Notes under the pieces: generated by a model
Told to the model about the DNA's origin: nothing
The model's database searches: none
The model's input: the letters and a program-made list of their open reading frames with translations, nothing else
Part shown: piece after piece, positions 46,404-57,000 of the stretch
Layout of the letters: every line of letters starts with the position of its first letter
Position numbering within the stretch: position 1 is the first letter of the stretch
Assembly (NCBI GenBank): GCA_013152085.1
Contig: JAADHC010000026.1
Location: 1-64,000 of the forward strand
Direction of reading: 5' to 3'
From: Chlorobiota bacterium
GTDB taxonomy: Bacteria; Bacteroidota; Bacteroidia; Bacteroidales; VadinHA17
Length of the DNA: 64,000 bases
Program-made: the position numbers and the translations under genes

Positions 46404-49400
46404 CTTTAAACCCCAATACAACTATATCATCTATTTGTTCATGTTTACCCCGCCATGCAGAAATCGTTTTATAGAGTATCTCTTTTTGTATTAGCATCTT
46501 CTCATCCTGAATATCAATTAATAGTTGTTTAAATCTTTTATTTATAAACTTTTTACCATCCGGACCGCCAAACTGGTCAACATAACCATCGGAAAACAAA
46601 TATAAAGAGTCACCCGGTTGAATGGGAATATCATGTTTGGTAAAATTATCCATTATCACGTGAATGGCAACCGGCATACGGTTTCCGGTGGTTTGTGCCA
46701 GTGCTTTATTCCTAACCAGATATAGAGGATTATTTGCTCCTGCAAAAGTCAGTTGATTCAATTTCTTATCATAAGTACAAATTGCAATATCCATTCCGTC
46801 TTTTGATCCGGCATCCATATCTTTTTGCTTAAGAGCCTTAATAACTTTGTCCCTTAACGTATTCAATATTTTTTCGGGAGACGTAATATTATCTTTTTCA
46901 ACGATTTCATTTAAGAAAGAAATACCAAGCATACTCATGAAGGCACCGGGAACACCATGCCCGGTACAATCAGCAGCTACAATAACAACCGAACCGTTTT
47001 TTTCTTTCACCCAGTAAAAATCCCCGCTAACGATGTCTTTTGGCAGGTAAAGCACAAATGAATCTTTCAGATTATCCTTAAGTACCTGTAAAGATGGCAA
47101 GAGTGCATTCTGAATACGTTTAGCATACCTTATACTGTCCGTGATATCAATATTTTTCCTTTCAATAATTTCTTTCTGTTTCTCAATTTCGGTTTTTTGC
47201 TTTTGGATTTCTGCCGTTCGTTCCTGTACTTTTTGTTCAAGAATATGTTTTTCACGAATAAGTTGCTTCTCACGATATTTGATATAGAAAATAATACCAA
47301 AGATCACTAAAACAACCATCAAAGAAATAAACCACCATGTTTGATAGAATGGAGGCTTTATAATAAAGTTAAATGTTAGAGGTTCCTTATTCAATATCTG
47401 GTTGTCGTTTTCAGAGATGACCATAAATGTATAATTTCCCGGTCTGATCCCGGAATAGGTTTGTTCTGATAATCGCCTGGACGGAGACCAGCTTTTATCT
47501 ACCGGATCAAGCTTATATTTATAATTAACATTTTCCGGATCGCTGAGGGATATTCCTGTCCATTTAAAAGTCAGGTGGTTTTCACTATGAGGCAGGCAAA
47601 GCGACCTGGGTAACAATGTCCAGGGATATAAGCTGTCGGCATAATCGGCCCAGTTCACCTTGTTAAACTGCAGATTCAGTTCGGTTAAATGAAGGACAGG
47701 TGGTCTGGTATTTATTTTTTCCAGTTCAGGTTTATAACAGGTAATTCCATTAACGGTGCCAAACCAAATATGACCTTTTTTATCTTTGTATATGGCATTC
47801 AGATCATTTTCCATGCCAATAAACCCATTTGACTTGTAATAATTTTTTGTGCTTATGATTTTACCGTTGTGATTCAAAACAAGTTTGTCAAATCCCATAT
47901 TGGTTCCGACAAGAAGCGTGCTGTCGTTCTGGAAAATAAGGGAAACTATATTGGTGGATCTGAGCAAACTATCCCCTGCAACCCGTTTAATGGGTAGTTT
48001 CTTATGCGAACCTGTTTCGTATTTATATAACCCGCCGCCATTCGTTCCAATCCAGATATTTCCATAACAGTCTTCGGCAAGTGCATAAATTTGCCTGAAA
48101 TCCAGTCCTTCCTGCTCGTCAAAGGTAATCATGGTATTATCCTTAAACTCAACTAAGCCATCCAGCGTGCCGGCCCAGATATTCCCTTTTTTATCTTCGA
48201 TAATCGTCTGAACTTCATTGTTGGGAAGTTCCCAGTTTTCTTCGTTAATAGTAAAAACCCCTTTCTCATTTAGCAGGCTTATTCCCCCGCGTGTACCGAT
48301 CCAGATTTGATTTCTGGAGTCAACCATGATGCAGTTTGTATGATTATCAACAAGATGATCTTTCTCAGATATGTTAATGAATTCTTTACCAGTAAACTTT
48401 GATATACCATGTTCGTTGGTTGCCATCCAGATATTATGATCACCATCAATACATATTGAATTTATATAGTTATCTGGTAAGCCATCTTCAGTAGTAAATG
48501 ATTTGAAATAGGGCTTATCGTTAATAAAAGTTAATTTAATTAATCCGCCTCCGTGTGAAGCCAGCCAGTAATTCCCTTCTGTATCCTGATCAATACCATA
48601 GATCTGACAGTTTGTAAGTCCCTGTTCTTCTTTATAATGAGAAAAATGTTCACCCATCAGTTTACAGATACCATTGCTGAATGTTCCGGCCCATATATTT
48701 TTCTCGCTATCCTGTAAAAGACATAAAACCTGTTTATCAGGGAAACCCTGTTCGATAGAATAATTCCTGAATTGACCCTGATCAAATTTTACCATTCCTG
48801 CTTTATCCGTACCAAACCAAAGACTTCCGTAGTAGTCTGAGATAATGTCCCAGACAGTATTATCAGGGAATCCGTTATTTTTATTATAAGTTTTAATTGT
48901 CCCTAAACTTGTTTTTGTATTATCTTCGATTTCAAAAACTCCTTCATCAAAAGTACCAAACCAGAGATTTCCTTCTTTATCTTCTGCAACGGATAAAATA
49001 AAATCACTCGGGATGACTCCACGGCTTAATTTATCCACTTGAAGTCCTGTACTATCAAATGATAATATATTTAAGCCTCCTCCATATAACGCCAGCCATA
49101 ACCGGTTATATTTGTCTTCTTGGATATCAAATATTAAGTGATAACTGAGGCCATCTATGTAAGAAAAAGTATTTATTTGAACGGAATCGTAATTATTTAC
49201 AAATTCAATCTTATTTAACCCTTCGTCTGTTCCTGCCCAGATCCTGTTTTGCTTGTCCTCATATATTTTCAGGACCTGAGTGCCCAACAATCCCTTGTCT
49301 TTATTGATAGTATGAAAAACGTATCCATCATAGAAACTGATTCCATTATCTGTCCCAAACCACAAATTTCCTTTGCTATCCTCCATAATAGTTCGTACGG

Positions 49401-49641
49401 TATTATCTGCCAGGCCATTTTTACTATTAAAATTAGTAAAATGATAACCGTTAAACCGGCTTACACCTCCCCCCTGAGTGCCGAGCCATAAATAACCTCT
49501 TGAATCCTGGATCATGGTCAATACGGTAGAAACAGGCAACCCCTCTTCAATCGAATACTTTTTGAAATTATTAATCTGTGAAAAAATTCCTGGGACAGAA
49601 ATTGTTAGACAAATGGTTAAGATTAATAATATGCGTTTCAC
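46399..49641 (-). CDS. Two-component-type beta-propeller sensor with SpoIIE phosphatase output
   Basis: 1,080 residues. Signal peptide, then about a dozen propeller repeats of the form NxVxxIxEDxxGNLWFGT (about 25-660), a Y_Y_Y immunoglobulin-like domain (about 687-745), one membrane helix (about 768-790), a cytosolic coiled coil (about 795-850) and a SpoIIE phosphatase domain with SGDFYW (Asp874), ADCTGHGVPGAFMS, SDGYVDQFGG and IDDIVVLG. It resembles hybrid two-component sensors, but the kinase is replaced by a phosphatase. It senses a periplasmic ligand and dephosphorylates an unknown cytosolic protein. Last gene of the probable four-gene minus-strand operon, 59 bases after the caspase-like gene. 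Confidence 0.92.
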   Translation of the reverse strand: MKRILLILTICLTISVPGIFSQINNFKKYSIEEGLPVSTVLTMIQDSRGYLWLGTQGGGVSRFNGYHFTNFNSKNGLADNTVRTIMEDSKGNLWFGTDNGISFYDGYVFHTINKDKGLLGTQVLKIYEDKQNRIWAGTDEGLNKIEFVNNYDSVQINTFSYIDGLSYHLIFDIQEDKYNRLWLALYGGGLNILSFDSTGLQVDKLSRGVIPSDFILSVAEDKEGNLWFGTFDEGVFEIEDNTKTSLGTIKTYNKNNGFPDNTVWDIISDYYGSLWFGTDKAGMVKFDQGQFRNYSIEQGFPDKQVLCLLQDSEKNIWAGTFSNGICKLMGEHFSHYKEEQGLTNCQIYGIDQDTEGNYWLASHGGGLIKLTFINDKPYFKSFTTEDGLPDNYINSICIDGDHNIWMATNEHGISKFTGKEFINISEKDHLVDNHTNCIMVDSRNQIWIGTRGGISLLNEKGVFTINEENWELPNNEVQTIIEDKKGNIWAGTLDGLVEFKDNTMITFDEQEGLDFRQIYALAEDCYGNIWIGTNGGGLYKYETGSHKKLPIKRVAGDSLLRSTNIVSLIFQNDSTLLVGTNMGFDKLVLNHNGKIISTKNYYKSNGFIGMENDLNAIYKDKKGHIWFGTVNGITCYKPELEKINTRPPVLHLTELNLQFNKVNWADYADSLYPWTLLPRSLCLPHSENHLTFKWTGISLSDPENVNYKYKLDPVDKSWSPSRRLSEQTYSGIRPGNYTFMVISENDNQILNKEPLTFNFIIKPPFYQTWWFISLMVVLVIFGIIFYIKYREKQLIREKHILEQKVQERTAEIQKQKTEIEKQKEIIERKNIDITDSIRYAKRIQNALLPSLQVLKDNLKDSFVLYLPKDIVSGDFYWVKEKNGSVVIVAADCTGHGVPGAFMSMLGISFLNEIVEKDNITSPEKILNTLRDKVIKALKQKDMDAGSKDGMDIAICTYDKKLNQLTFAGANNPLYLVRNKALAQTTGNRMPVAIHVIMDNFTKHDIPIQPGDSLYLFSDGYVDQFGGPDGKKFINKRFKQLLIDIQDEKMLIQKEILYKTISAWRGKHEQIDDIVVLGFKV

Positions 49642-49700
49642 TTTGACGGAATTTAGAGGAAATATAAAGAAAGATTCAATATTCCTTTCAATCTGCCAGC

Positions 49701-51038
49701 CTAGAAATCTTTTTTAATAAATAAAAATTGTCCACCTTCGTCACCGGTATTTTTTATCGGTTGAAAAACGGGCATTTGCAAGGAATTATTGACAACAGGA
49801 ATGCGCAGATCGTTATATAATGAGAAAGCATCATAAAATCTTTTATTGTTGTTTCTCAGGCTTTTAAGGAAATAATAAGTGAAGACCGAGTGCCCATCTC
49901 TGCCGCCATCCATCACAGGTTCAACACCCCCTGAAGTTATAGCCTGGCGTGAAAGCTTCTTATTTACATCCCGGTAATATCTTTCCGTATCTTCAAAAGG
50001 AATGGAAAGGGTTTTACCCCTGAAGATATCCCCGCTGAAACAGGCATCTGCAACGAGGAGTGTATGCTTGGATTTTATGGATGAGAGAAAGGTTTGCAGG
50101 TCATTGTTTGAAACGTATTGATAGGTTGATTCCTCGGTAGCATCTACCGGGACCCAGTAACCTTTATTATATTCTTTCTTAAACTCTCCATGTCCGGAAT
50201 AATATATCAATACATTGTCATTTTCTTTGACAGTCCGGGCTAACCACTCCAGTTGTCTGATGATTTCTTCACGGGTTGCCACCCTGTTGTAAAGCGTCCG
50301 GATATAATCGAATTTATATTGCGTTTTTAATATTTCTTCAATTGCTTTTGCATCCCGTACGGCATTCTGCAGAGGAGGCCAGACCCCGGAGTAATCATCA
50401 ATACCGATGATCAGGGCAAAATAGTCGCCAATGACCATTTCTGACCTGTCTTTCGAAACATTAAGGCCTTTCAACGGATCGCCAACGCCTCTGTAAGTTG
50501 TTCTCGGAGCAACATTTTCCTCTTGCCTTTTCCCTTCAATGACAATAACTTCCGGAGTAACTTCCTGTGTTTCAATTTTCATCTCAACAGGCCGGGCACC
50601 AAACCCGTTTTTTTCCAAAATTTCAATATTAAAAAGAACCGAACCATTCTGTATTTCTCTGGAAGCAACAATAGGGATGATAATTGCTTTTGATTCTTTG
50701 GGTTTAACATCCCCCACAATAATGTTTTTTTCAAATGACAGTCCTTTGATCTCCGGGTTTGCCAATGATATTTTAACCTGTACATTATTTGCTGTGCCTT
50801 CTCCGGAATTAATAATTTTGAATGTAATTTCACTGGTCTCAAGCGCGTCAATAATCTGATTATTATTCTTGTCAGAGAATGCCTGTTCTGTGATCTTAAG
50901 ATCGGGCAATAATTTTTTTGTTTGCTGCTGTTCCACAGAAAGCTTTTTCACCTTGCTCTTACCCGTAATCACATTTTCCTGACCGTATGCGCACCCTGCC
51001 AGAAAAATAAGCAGAAGGATCAATATTTTTGTTTTCAT
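49701..51038 (-). CDS. Secreted caspase-like (C14) protease with CARDB-type domain
   Basis: 445 residues with a signal peptide (CAYGQE). Residues 45-165 form a CARDB-like immunoglobulin domain (LPDLKITEQAFSD to VEMKIET). The caspase fold (about 205-440) carries the His/Cys dyad: His283 in YYSGHGE and Cys333 in VADACFSG. Caspase-like proteins of bacteria cut after basic or acidic residues and some take part in regulated death or surface processing. The signal peptide places this one outside the cytoplasm. It lies between the DUF5683-like and propeller-SpoIIE genes. Confidence 0.9.
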   Translation of the reverse strand: MKTKILILLLIFLAGCAYGQENVITGKSKVKKLSVEQQQTKKLLPDLKITEQAFSDKNNNQIIDALETSEITFKIINSGEGTANNVQVKISLANPEIKGLSFEKNIIVGDVKPKESKAIIIPIVASREIQNGSVLFNIEILEKNGFGARPVEMKIETQEVTPEVIVIEGKRQEENVAPRTTYRGVGDPLKGLNVSKDRSEMVIGDYFALIIGIDDYSGVWPPLQNAVRDAKAIEEILKTQYKFDYIRTLYNRVATREEIIRQLEWLARTVKENDNVLIYYSGHGEFKKEYNKGYWVPVDATEESTYQYVSNNDLQTFLSSIKSKHTLLVADACFSGDIFRGKTLSIPFEDTERYYRDVNKKLSRQAITSGGVEPVMDGGRDGHSVFTYYFLKSLRNNNKRFYDAFSLYNDLRIPVVNNSLQMPVFQPIKNTGDEGGQFLFIKKDF

Positions 51039-51074
51039 GGCTTAAGTTTTTTGTTTCTGTTGAAATGCTGTTTT

Positions 51075-51866
51075 CTAAAATGTTATTCTTAAAGTCATCA
51101 GAGGGTTTTTACTAACCGGATCGATATAATATCCTATTTGGGGTACGATTGCGTTTTGCCTATAAGCAAAATTTTGTGTTTTGTTTCCTTTTATCAACAG
51201 AATGGTAATATCTGTTACCCATAATGCTGCGGCACCGGCTATTAAAATAGTGGATAGTTGATTTTGTGTCCGGGCATCATGGAATAGCTGGTTTCTTTTG
51301 CTAATATCCAGAGATGTCTTATAATCTTTAATACTTTGGAAACTTTGCCTGTTGTATATGACTGAACCGGCTACACAACCATAACTGGCAAATCCAAACA
51401 ACCAGTAAGGACCTCCTGAAATACTTGCGTTCCCCCAACCCGGAAATACCAGGGATTTAACCAAAGCTCCACCCAGACTCTTCTTTTTGAGAGGTTTAGG
51501 TTTCTCCGCTACAAGGTGTGATTTGGCATATACCTTAACATAGATCCCTTCTGTCAGTTTAATTTTATCATTTCTGAAATCCCATATAACTGTTTTATTT
51601 TTCCCCGCGGTTATATTCTTCCCGACATCTCCAGCCGTTGATCTGGCATCCAGCTTTTTTCCTGATTCAGTGAATATTTCTATGGTCACATCAAATTTTT
51701 CTCCCGGTGCATAATTATCTATATCATAAGTAATCACAATATTATTACCGACCAGATTAAAATCGATATTTGAGATTCTTGCCTTTGTCTGACCTGATCC
51801 ATTCACAGAGTTCAAACAAAAGTAAAATACAATCAAATAAAAAGTTAATAATGGTCTTTTATTCAT
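51075..51866 (-). CDS. DUF5683-like membrane-associated protein
   Basis: 263 residues with a signal peptide, an N-terminal beta domain (about 30-125, ISNIDFNLVGNNIVITYDI) and a C-terminal part with hydrophobic helices. The latter includes SLVFPGWGNASISGGPYW, the pattern of Bacteroidota DUF5683 proteins (PG.GQ...), and ILIAGAAALWVTDI. No function known. It is 36 bases upstream of the caspase-like gene in the same operon. Confidence 0.7.
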   Translation of the reverse strand: MNKRPLLTFYLIVFYFCLNSVNGSGQTKARISNIDFNLVGNNIVITYDIDNYAPGEKFDVTIEIFTESGKKLDARSTAGDVGKNITAGKNKTVIWDFRNDKIKLTEGIYVKVYAKSHLVAEKPKPLKKKSLGGALVKSLVFPGWGNASISGGPYWLFGFASYGCVAGSVIYNRQSFQSIKDYKTSLDISKRNQLFHDARTQNQLSTILIAGAAALWVTDITILLIKGNKTQNFAYRQNAIVPQIGYYIDPVSKNPLMTLRITF

Positions 51867-51952
51867 AAGTTTTATAATTCATTTTCAATTTTTTTAATTA
51901 TATTGATTATTTTTCCCTCCGTTCTGATGTATTTCAGCTCATTTTATCCATT

Positions 51953-53545
51953 TTATTGAACAGGCAAATATTCCCAAAAATCATCCAGGTATATGTCATT
52001 ACTGCCGTCATTGAAAGTCCCGGTGCCAACATATCCTTTATTATTAATTGTAAAACCAGCAGATGCAGAACGGGGATGACCCGGAAAATCCGACATTTGT
52101 TTCCAGTTACCAGTTCCGGGATCAAATTGCCAGAGTTCATTATTAAAGACATAAGCCTTATTGCGAATAGTAAAGCTGACTATTTCTGTACCGGGAGGTC
52201 CGGGATAATCTGTCTTTTGAGACCATGCACCCATTGGATTACCGTTAGTATCCGTGCCGTTATCAGTTGAAAACGGGTCATATTGCCAGAAGTCATTTAA
52301 ATAAACATCATTATAACCACTGCAAACATAACCGTAAGTTGCTATAGAAAATCCTGCTCCCGATAATCTGCTCGTACCCTGGAAATCAACTTTTTGTGTC
52401 CAGCTTCCCATTGGATATCCATTTATATCGGTGCCATTTATCATATCCTGTGGATCAAATTCCCAGAAATCATTTGAATAAACATTCTGCACTCCATCCC
52501 AGTAAACCCCGCTACCAACATATCCTCTGTTGCCTATGCTAAATGCGAACATATTCCATCTGCCAAGTCCCGGAAAGGGTGTTTTGGATACCCATACCCC
52601 CTGAGCAGGATCAAATTCAAATAAATTACTTTCGTCAATAATATATGCTTTATTACCTATTGTAAAAGAGGTGCCATTTACCGGTGAATTTCCGGAAGAT
52701 AAAAGAACCCAGTTTTCCGGATCAGGACTAAACTGATAAAAATCATTTACAGGCCCTGCATCTTGGCCGCCGGCAATATACCCAAAACCTCCCAGCGAAA
52801 AAGACAGAGCCCGGTACCTTGTGCTGCCCGCAAAATTTCCAATCCGGGTCCAAACATTCTCAATTTTGAAACTCCTGACATTTCCAAATTTAGTTTCACT
52901 GCCATTTTGTGCATAAGCTACAAAATAATAATTGGTATACGGGACAAGTTCAGTTAATGAATAACTGAAGGTAGTTGCTTTTGTAATCGTGCCCAAAGAT
53001 ATTTTGTTTTGGCTGAAATTCTGAGGATTGGGATCATCCGCCCAGTAAAATCCATGGTCGGTAACACTTTCAAATCCCAGGTCATTAATTACACCTTGCA
53101 ATACTACCGAGGAATTACTCTGAATAGAGGCTGTCTGTGTTGAAACAGCCAGGTCGGGAGTTGAAAAATTACGGCTTTCGCCATAGATTGTTTCTTTCCC
53201 GGTGGTAACATAAGCCCTGAAATAAAATGTAAGTCCGCCGCTGATATCTGATGAATTGTATGAAAATGGTCCTGTGTTCGAAGCAGAACCCAAACTAAAC
53301 TGGATACCGTTACTAACAGAAACCTCCGGAGTGTTTGAAACAACAAAACCATGATCGGTAATTCCCTCCCCCAGATCAATAATAGTACCTGTAAGAGTAA
53401 TTGTACCGTTTCCTATACTATATGAATTTGTCAGAACAAGAGCTGCCCTTGTAAGATCTATTTTCTGGCATGAATTAACAAATAACAGAATAAATAAGCT
53501 GTAAAAAATATTATGAACTCTAAAATATTGTTTTCTGCTGTTCAT
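51953..53545 (-). CDS. Kelch-repeat lipoprotein with fibronectin-like domains
   Basis: 530 residues; lipobox FVNSC with Cys26. Two fibronectin-III-like repeats (about 35-130 and 130-225) with the recurring ITDHGF and SVTDHGF motifs precede a Kelch-type propeller (about 230-525) whose blades carry WxxxxFPG and NDFWxYDP. It is probably a surface or periplasmic binding protein. First gene of the minus-strand cluster; the DUF5683-like gene begins 86 bases later. Confidence 0.85.
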   Translation of the reverse strand: MNSRKQYFRVHNIFYSLFILLFVNSCQKIDLTRAALVLTNSYSIGNGTITLTGTIIDLGEGITDHGFVVSNTPEVSVSNGIQFSLGSASNTGPFSYNSSDISGGLTFYFRAYVTTGKETIYGESRNFSTPDLAVSTQTASIQSNSSVVLQGVINDLGFESVTDHGFYWADDPNPQNFSQNKISLGTITKATTFSYSLTELVPYTNYYFVAYAQNGSETKFGNVRSFKIENVWTRIGNFAGSTRYRALSFSLGGFGYIAGGQDAGPVNDFYQFSPDPENWVLLSSGNSPVNGTSFTIGNKAYIIDESNLFEFDPAQGVWVSKTPFPGLGRWNMFAFSIGNRGYVGSGVYWDGVQNVYSNDFWEFDPQDMINGTDINGYPMGSWTQKVDFQGTSRLSGAGFSIATYGYVCSGYNDVYLNDFWQYDPFSTDNGTDTNGNPMGAWSQKTDYPGPPGTEIVSFTIRNKAYVFNNELWQFDPGTGNWKQMSDFPGHPRSASAGFTINNKGYVGTGTFNDGSNDIYLDDFWEYLPVQ

Positions 53546-54078
53546 TATTTTGATACATTGTTAATCAAAAACAAATACTTTACAAACTTTCACCGGATCG
53601 TGAACAAAAACACAAATTACTTCATCAAACTAAAATACACAAATCTTTGAGAATCACCTATAAAATTACAAAAAAATCTTTTAATTCGAATTCCGCGACA
53701 ATATGCTTTTCTTGATTCTATATAAGTAATTCAGTAACTTTCCTGTTATTATTTAACTTGTCGTCCCCCGACTTCAGTAGGGGTACGACTAAATATTGAA
53801 TGACTGATACCAAACCATTTTCATCTAATGGTTGAAGCAAAACATGTTATATTTATGATAAACCTGTTAAGCATGGACTGGAAAAAAGTCAGATAAGTGG
53901 AGGTTTTCATTATTCCCGGAATATAAAGGATTGACAGATAATTTCTTTATTTACCCGGAGCCCGAACTGTAGCCGGACTCCGAGGAGATTGAACCTACCA
54001 TCTTTGAATATATCTTTGATTTTTATTATCTTACAAGATTATTTCAATATGTGCTCTCTTACAATTAATAATTACCGG
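53546..54078. other. Divergent intergenic region with hairpin and promoter
   Basis: 533 bases between the Kelch lipoprotein (minus) and the LRR protein (plus). It holds a 10-bp stem with one mismatch, GTCGTcCCCC/GGGGtACGAC (53760-53789, 10-base loop). It also holds a second GC-rich patch (53955-53985) and the LRR promoter. I saw no gene. The hairpin is not next to any stop, so it is more likely regulatory or a mobile-element trace than a terminator. Confidence 0.5.
53989..54018 (+). promoter_or_regulatory. Promoter of the giant LRR gene
   Basis: TTG at 53989-53991 (-33) and TATCTTTG at 54011-54018 (-7) with a 19-base spacer fit the Bacteroidota consensus. The TTG is the same one that could be read as a start codon for the long frame, so translation should begin later, at the ATG at 54079 that opens a signal peptide. 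Confidence 0.6.
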
Positions 54079-57000
54079 ATGAAAAAGATTGTTTTGATCA
54101 TATTCGGAATACTGTTAGTTTCCATTCAAATTCAGGCACAGTTTACCCTTACCGACAGTCTTAAAGCTTACTTCCCCTTCAACAACAACGCCAATGATGA
54201 AAGCGGGAACGGGCATAACGGAACAGTAAATGGAGGAGCGACACTGACCACAGACCGGTTTGGGAATACAAATAGTGCATATAGTTTTGATGGGGTGGAT
54301 GATGATATTACAATGCTCAATCTAGATCTATTGCAACCGGCATCTATTTCTATTTGGATTAATTCTGATAATAGCCAAAATGGCCCGGTATATGTTAGTG
54401 ATTATAGTGATTCATATTGGGCCAATTATTATGGATTGGTTGTATCATTTAAAATAAATGGGAAAATTTCGGCCAGTTTTGGTAACGGCAGCTATCCAAA
54501 CCATGGATTCACAACTCTTGATTCAATAACTACAACCAATATATGGCATCATATTGTAGTTAATTGGGATACATCGGGTAGTATTTCAATTTATCTGGAT
54601 GCTTTGCAGATGGCGTTATCTGAATCAGGAAATACAAATCTTAAAATAGCAAGTAACCAGGGAGAAGATGATTGTTTCGGACGTGACGATTACCAGTCGG
54701 GAGGGAATCATTACTATAAGGGTTTACTTGATGACATACGTATATACAACCGTATCCTTACTGATAATGAAATAGACTCTCTTGCCCACGAGGGAGGATG
54801 GGTATTTGAAGACCTCATCCCGCCGTCTGCTCCAGCCGGCCTTACGGCCTCTTCCGGGGATCAGCAGATCACTCTAATCTGGGATCAGAATACCGAACCC
54901 GATGTGGACCAATACAATATTTACCGTGATTTATCCTCTCCGGCTGTTACACTTATTGATAGTGTTCATTCACCTTCCCCGCCGGATACGTTTTACATTG
55001 ATACAACTCCTGTCATTGGCCGGGATTACTATTACCGTATTACAGCCAAAGATACTGCCGGGAATGAAAGCGGTTTTTCCAATGAAGTAAGTGTTGCCAT
55101 ACCGTTCGATCTTTACACCGATTCCCTGGCCCTGGTAGCCCTGTATGACAGTACCGGCGGCGCAAACTGGACCAACAATACCAACTGGCTTACCGGGCCT
55201 GTTTCAACATGGTTTGGTATAACGGTTTCCGGTGGCCGGGTTACTGAAATACTTTTAGATTCCAATAATATTGTTGGTACTATTCCCCCTGAGATCGGTA
55301 ATTTAGCAAACTTACAAATTTTGAAACTTGATCACAATCAGTTCTCTGGAACAATTCCACCGGAAATAGGGAATTTATCTAATCTGACTGAGCTGACTCT
55401 ATGGGCCAATAAATTCACAGGAATAATTCCTTCAGAGATTGGCAATTTAACTTCTTTAACCATTTTAGACCTTGACGATAATCTATTATCAGGAGAAATA
55501 CCTTCTGAAATAGGAAACCTGATCAATTTAGAAGAGTTCTGGTCGTGTAAAAATCAACTTACAGGTTCGATTCCTTCTTCGATAGGAAACTTAACCAATT
55601 TAACGGTTTTATCTGTTTGGGAAAATCAGTTAACAGGGATAATGCCACCAGGAATAGGAAATTTAATTAATCTGAAAAATTTATCTCTGTCGGATAATCA
55701 TTTGACAGGGGGAATACCATCTGAAGTTGGAAATTTATCAGAACTTGATTATCTGGGATTGACAAACAATCAATTAACGAATTCTATTCCAATTGAAATA
55801 GGCAATTTAGATAGTTTAAAAACACTGGCTTTAGGTGGAAATCAACTTTCAGGATCTATACCACCCGAACTTCAAAACTTAAATAAATTAACAAAATTAT
55901 ATCTGTGGGGAAATCAATTAACAGGCTCAATTCCTCCTGAAATAGGAAATTTAGTAAATTTAATAAACCTTCAGCTTTCATCAAATCTATTAACCGGAAC
56001 AATACCTCCTGAATTTGGAAATTTGGTAAATCTGGAGGTTTTATATCTGTGGGGTAACCAGTTAACAGGAGCAATTCCAACAGAAATAGGTAATTTATCT
56101 GGTCTGATAAATTTATCCCTGTTGGATAATCAACTTTCAGGCTCAATTCCTTCTGAAATTGGCAATCTGACAAGTTTGGAAACGTTATTTTTGAATAATA
56201 ATCAATTTACAGATTTGCCTGATCTTTCTTTTCTTACTACCCTGAATGATTTGCATGTGGAAAATAACAAGCTTATGTTCAGTGATATTGAACCCAATTT
56301 AGGAGTAGCAAGCAACACCTTTACCTATGCCCCTCAGGACAGTGTAGGTGAACGTATTGATACAACTATTTTAGTAGGAACAAGTTTTACCTTGTCTGTA
56401 TCAACCGGCGGGGCCAGCAGTGTGTACCAATGGAAAAAAAACGGAACAAATATCGGAACGCTGTCCGGTGACAGTACATATACGCTCAATCCTGTTGCTT
56501 TTTCCGATTCGGGGGTTTATACCTGTGTGATCGCCAACACGGTGGCTACCGATCTGACCCTCTACAGCCGTCCCGTATATCTTACGGTGGTGTCCTCTTA
56601 TTTGCAGCAGGATTCCCTCGCCCTGGTCGCCCTCTATGACTCCACGGATGGCGGTCACTGGACCAATAATGCCAACTGGCTTACCGGGCCTGTTTCAACA
56701 TGGTATGGGATCACGGTTTCCGGGAACCGGGTTACTGAAATAAGTTTTGATCACAATAACCTCATTGGAACGATTCCGCCATCCATTGGCGATTTGGATA
56801 GCTTACGGGTATTGAATCTTCCTGATAATCAACTATCGGGGACTATTCCCTCAGAAATTGGAAACCTGGGCCGTTTACAGCATATAGATTTAAATATGAA
56901 TCAACTTTCCGGATCGATACCGGCAGAAATGGGTAATTTATCAAATCTGAATTTTATTAATCTTTCCATGAATCAACTGACCGGTTCCATCCCTGTTTCG

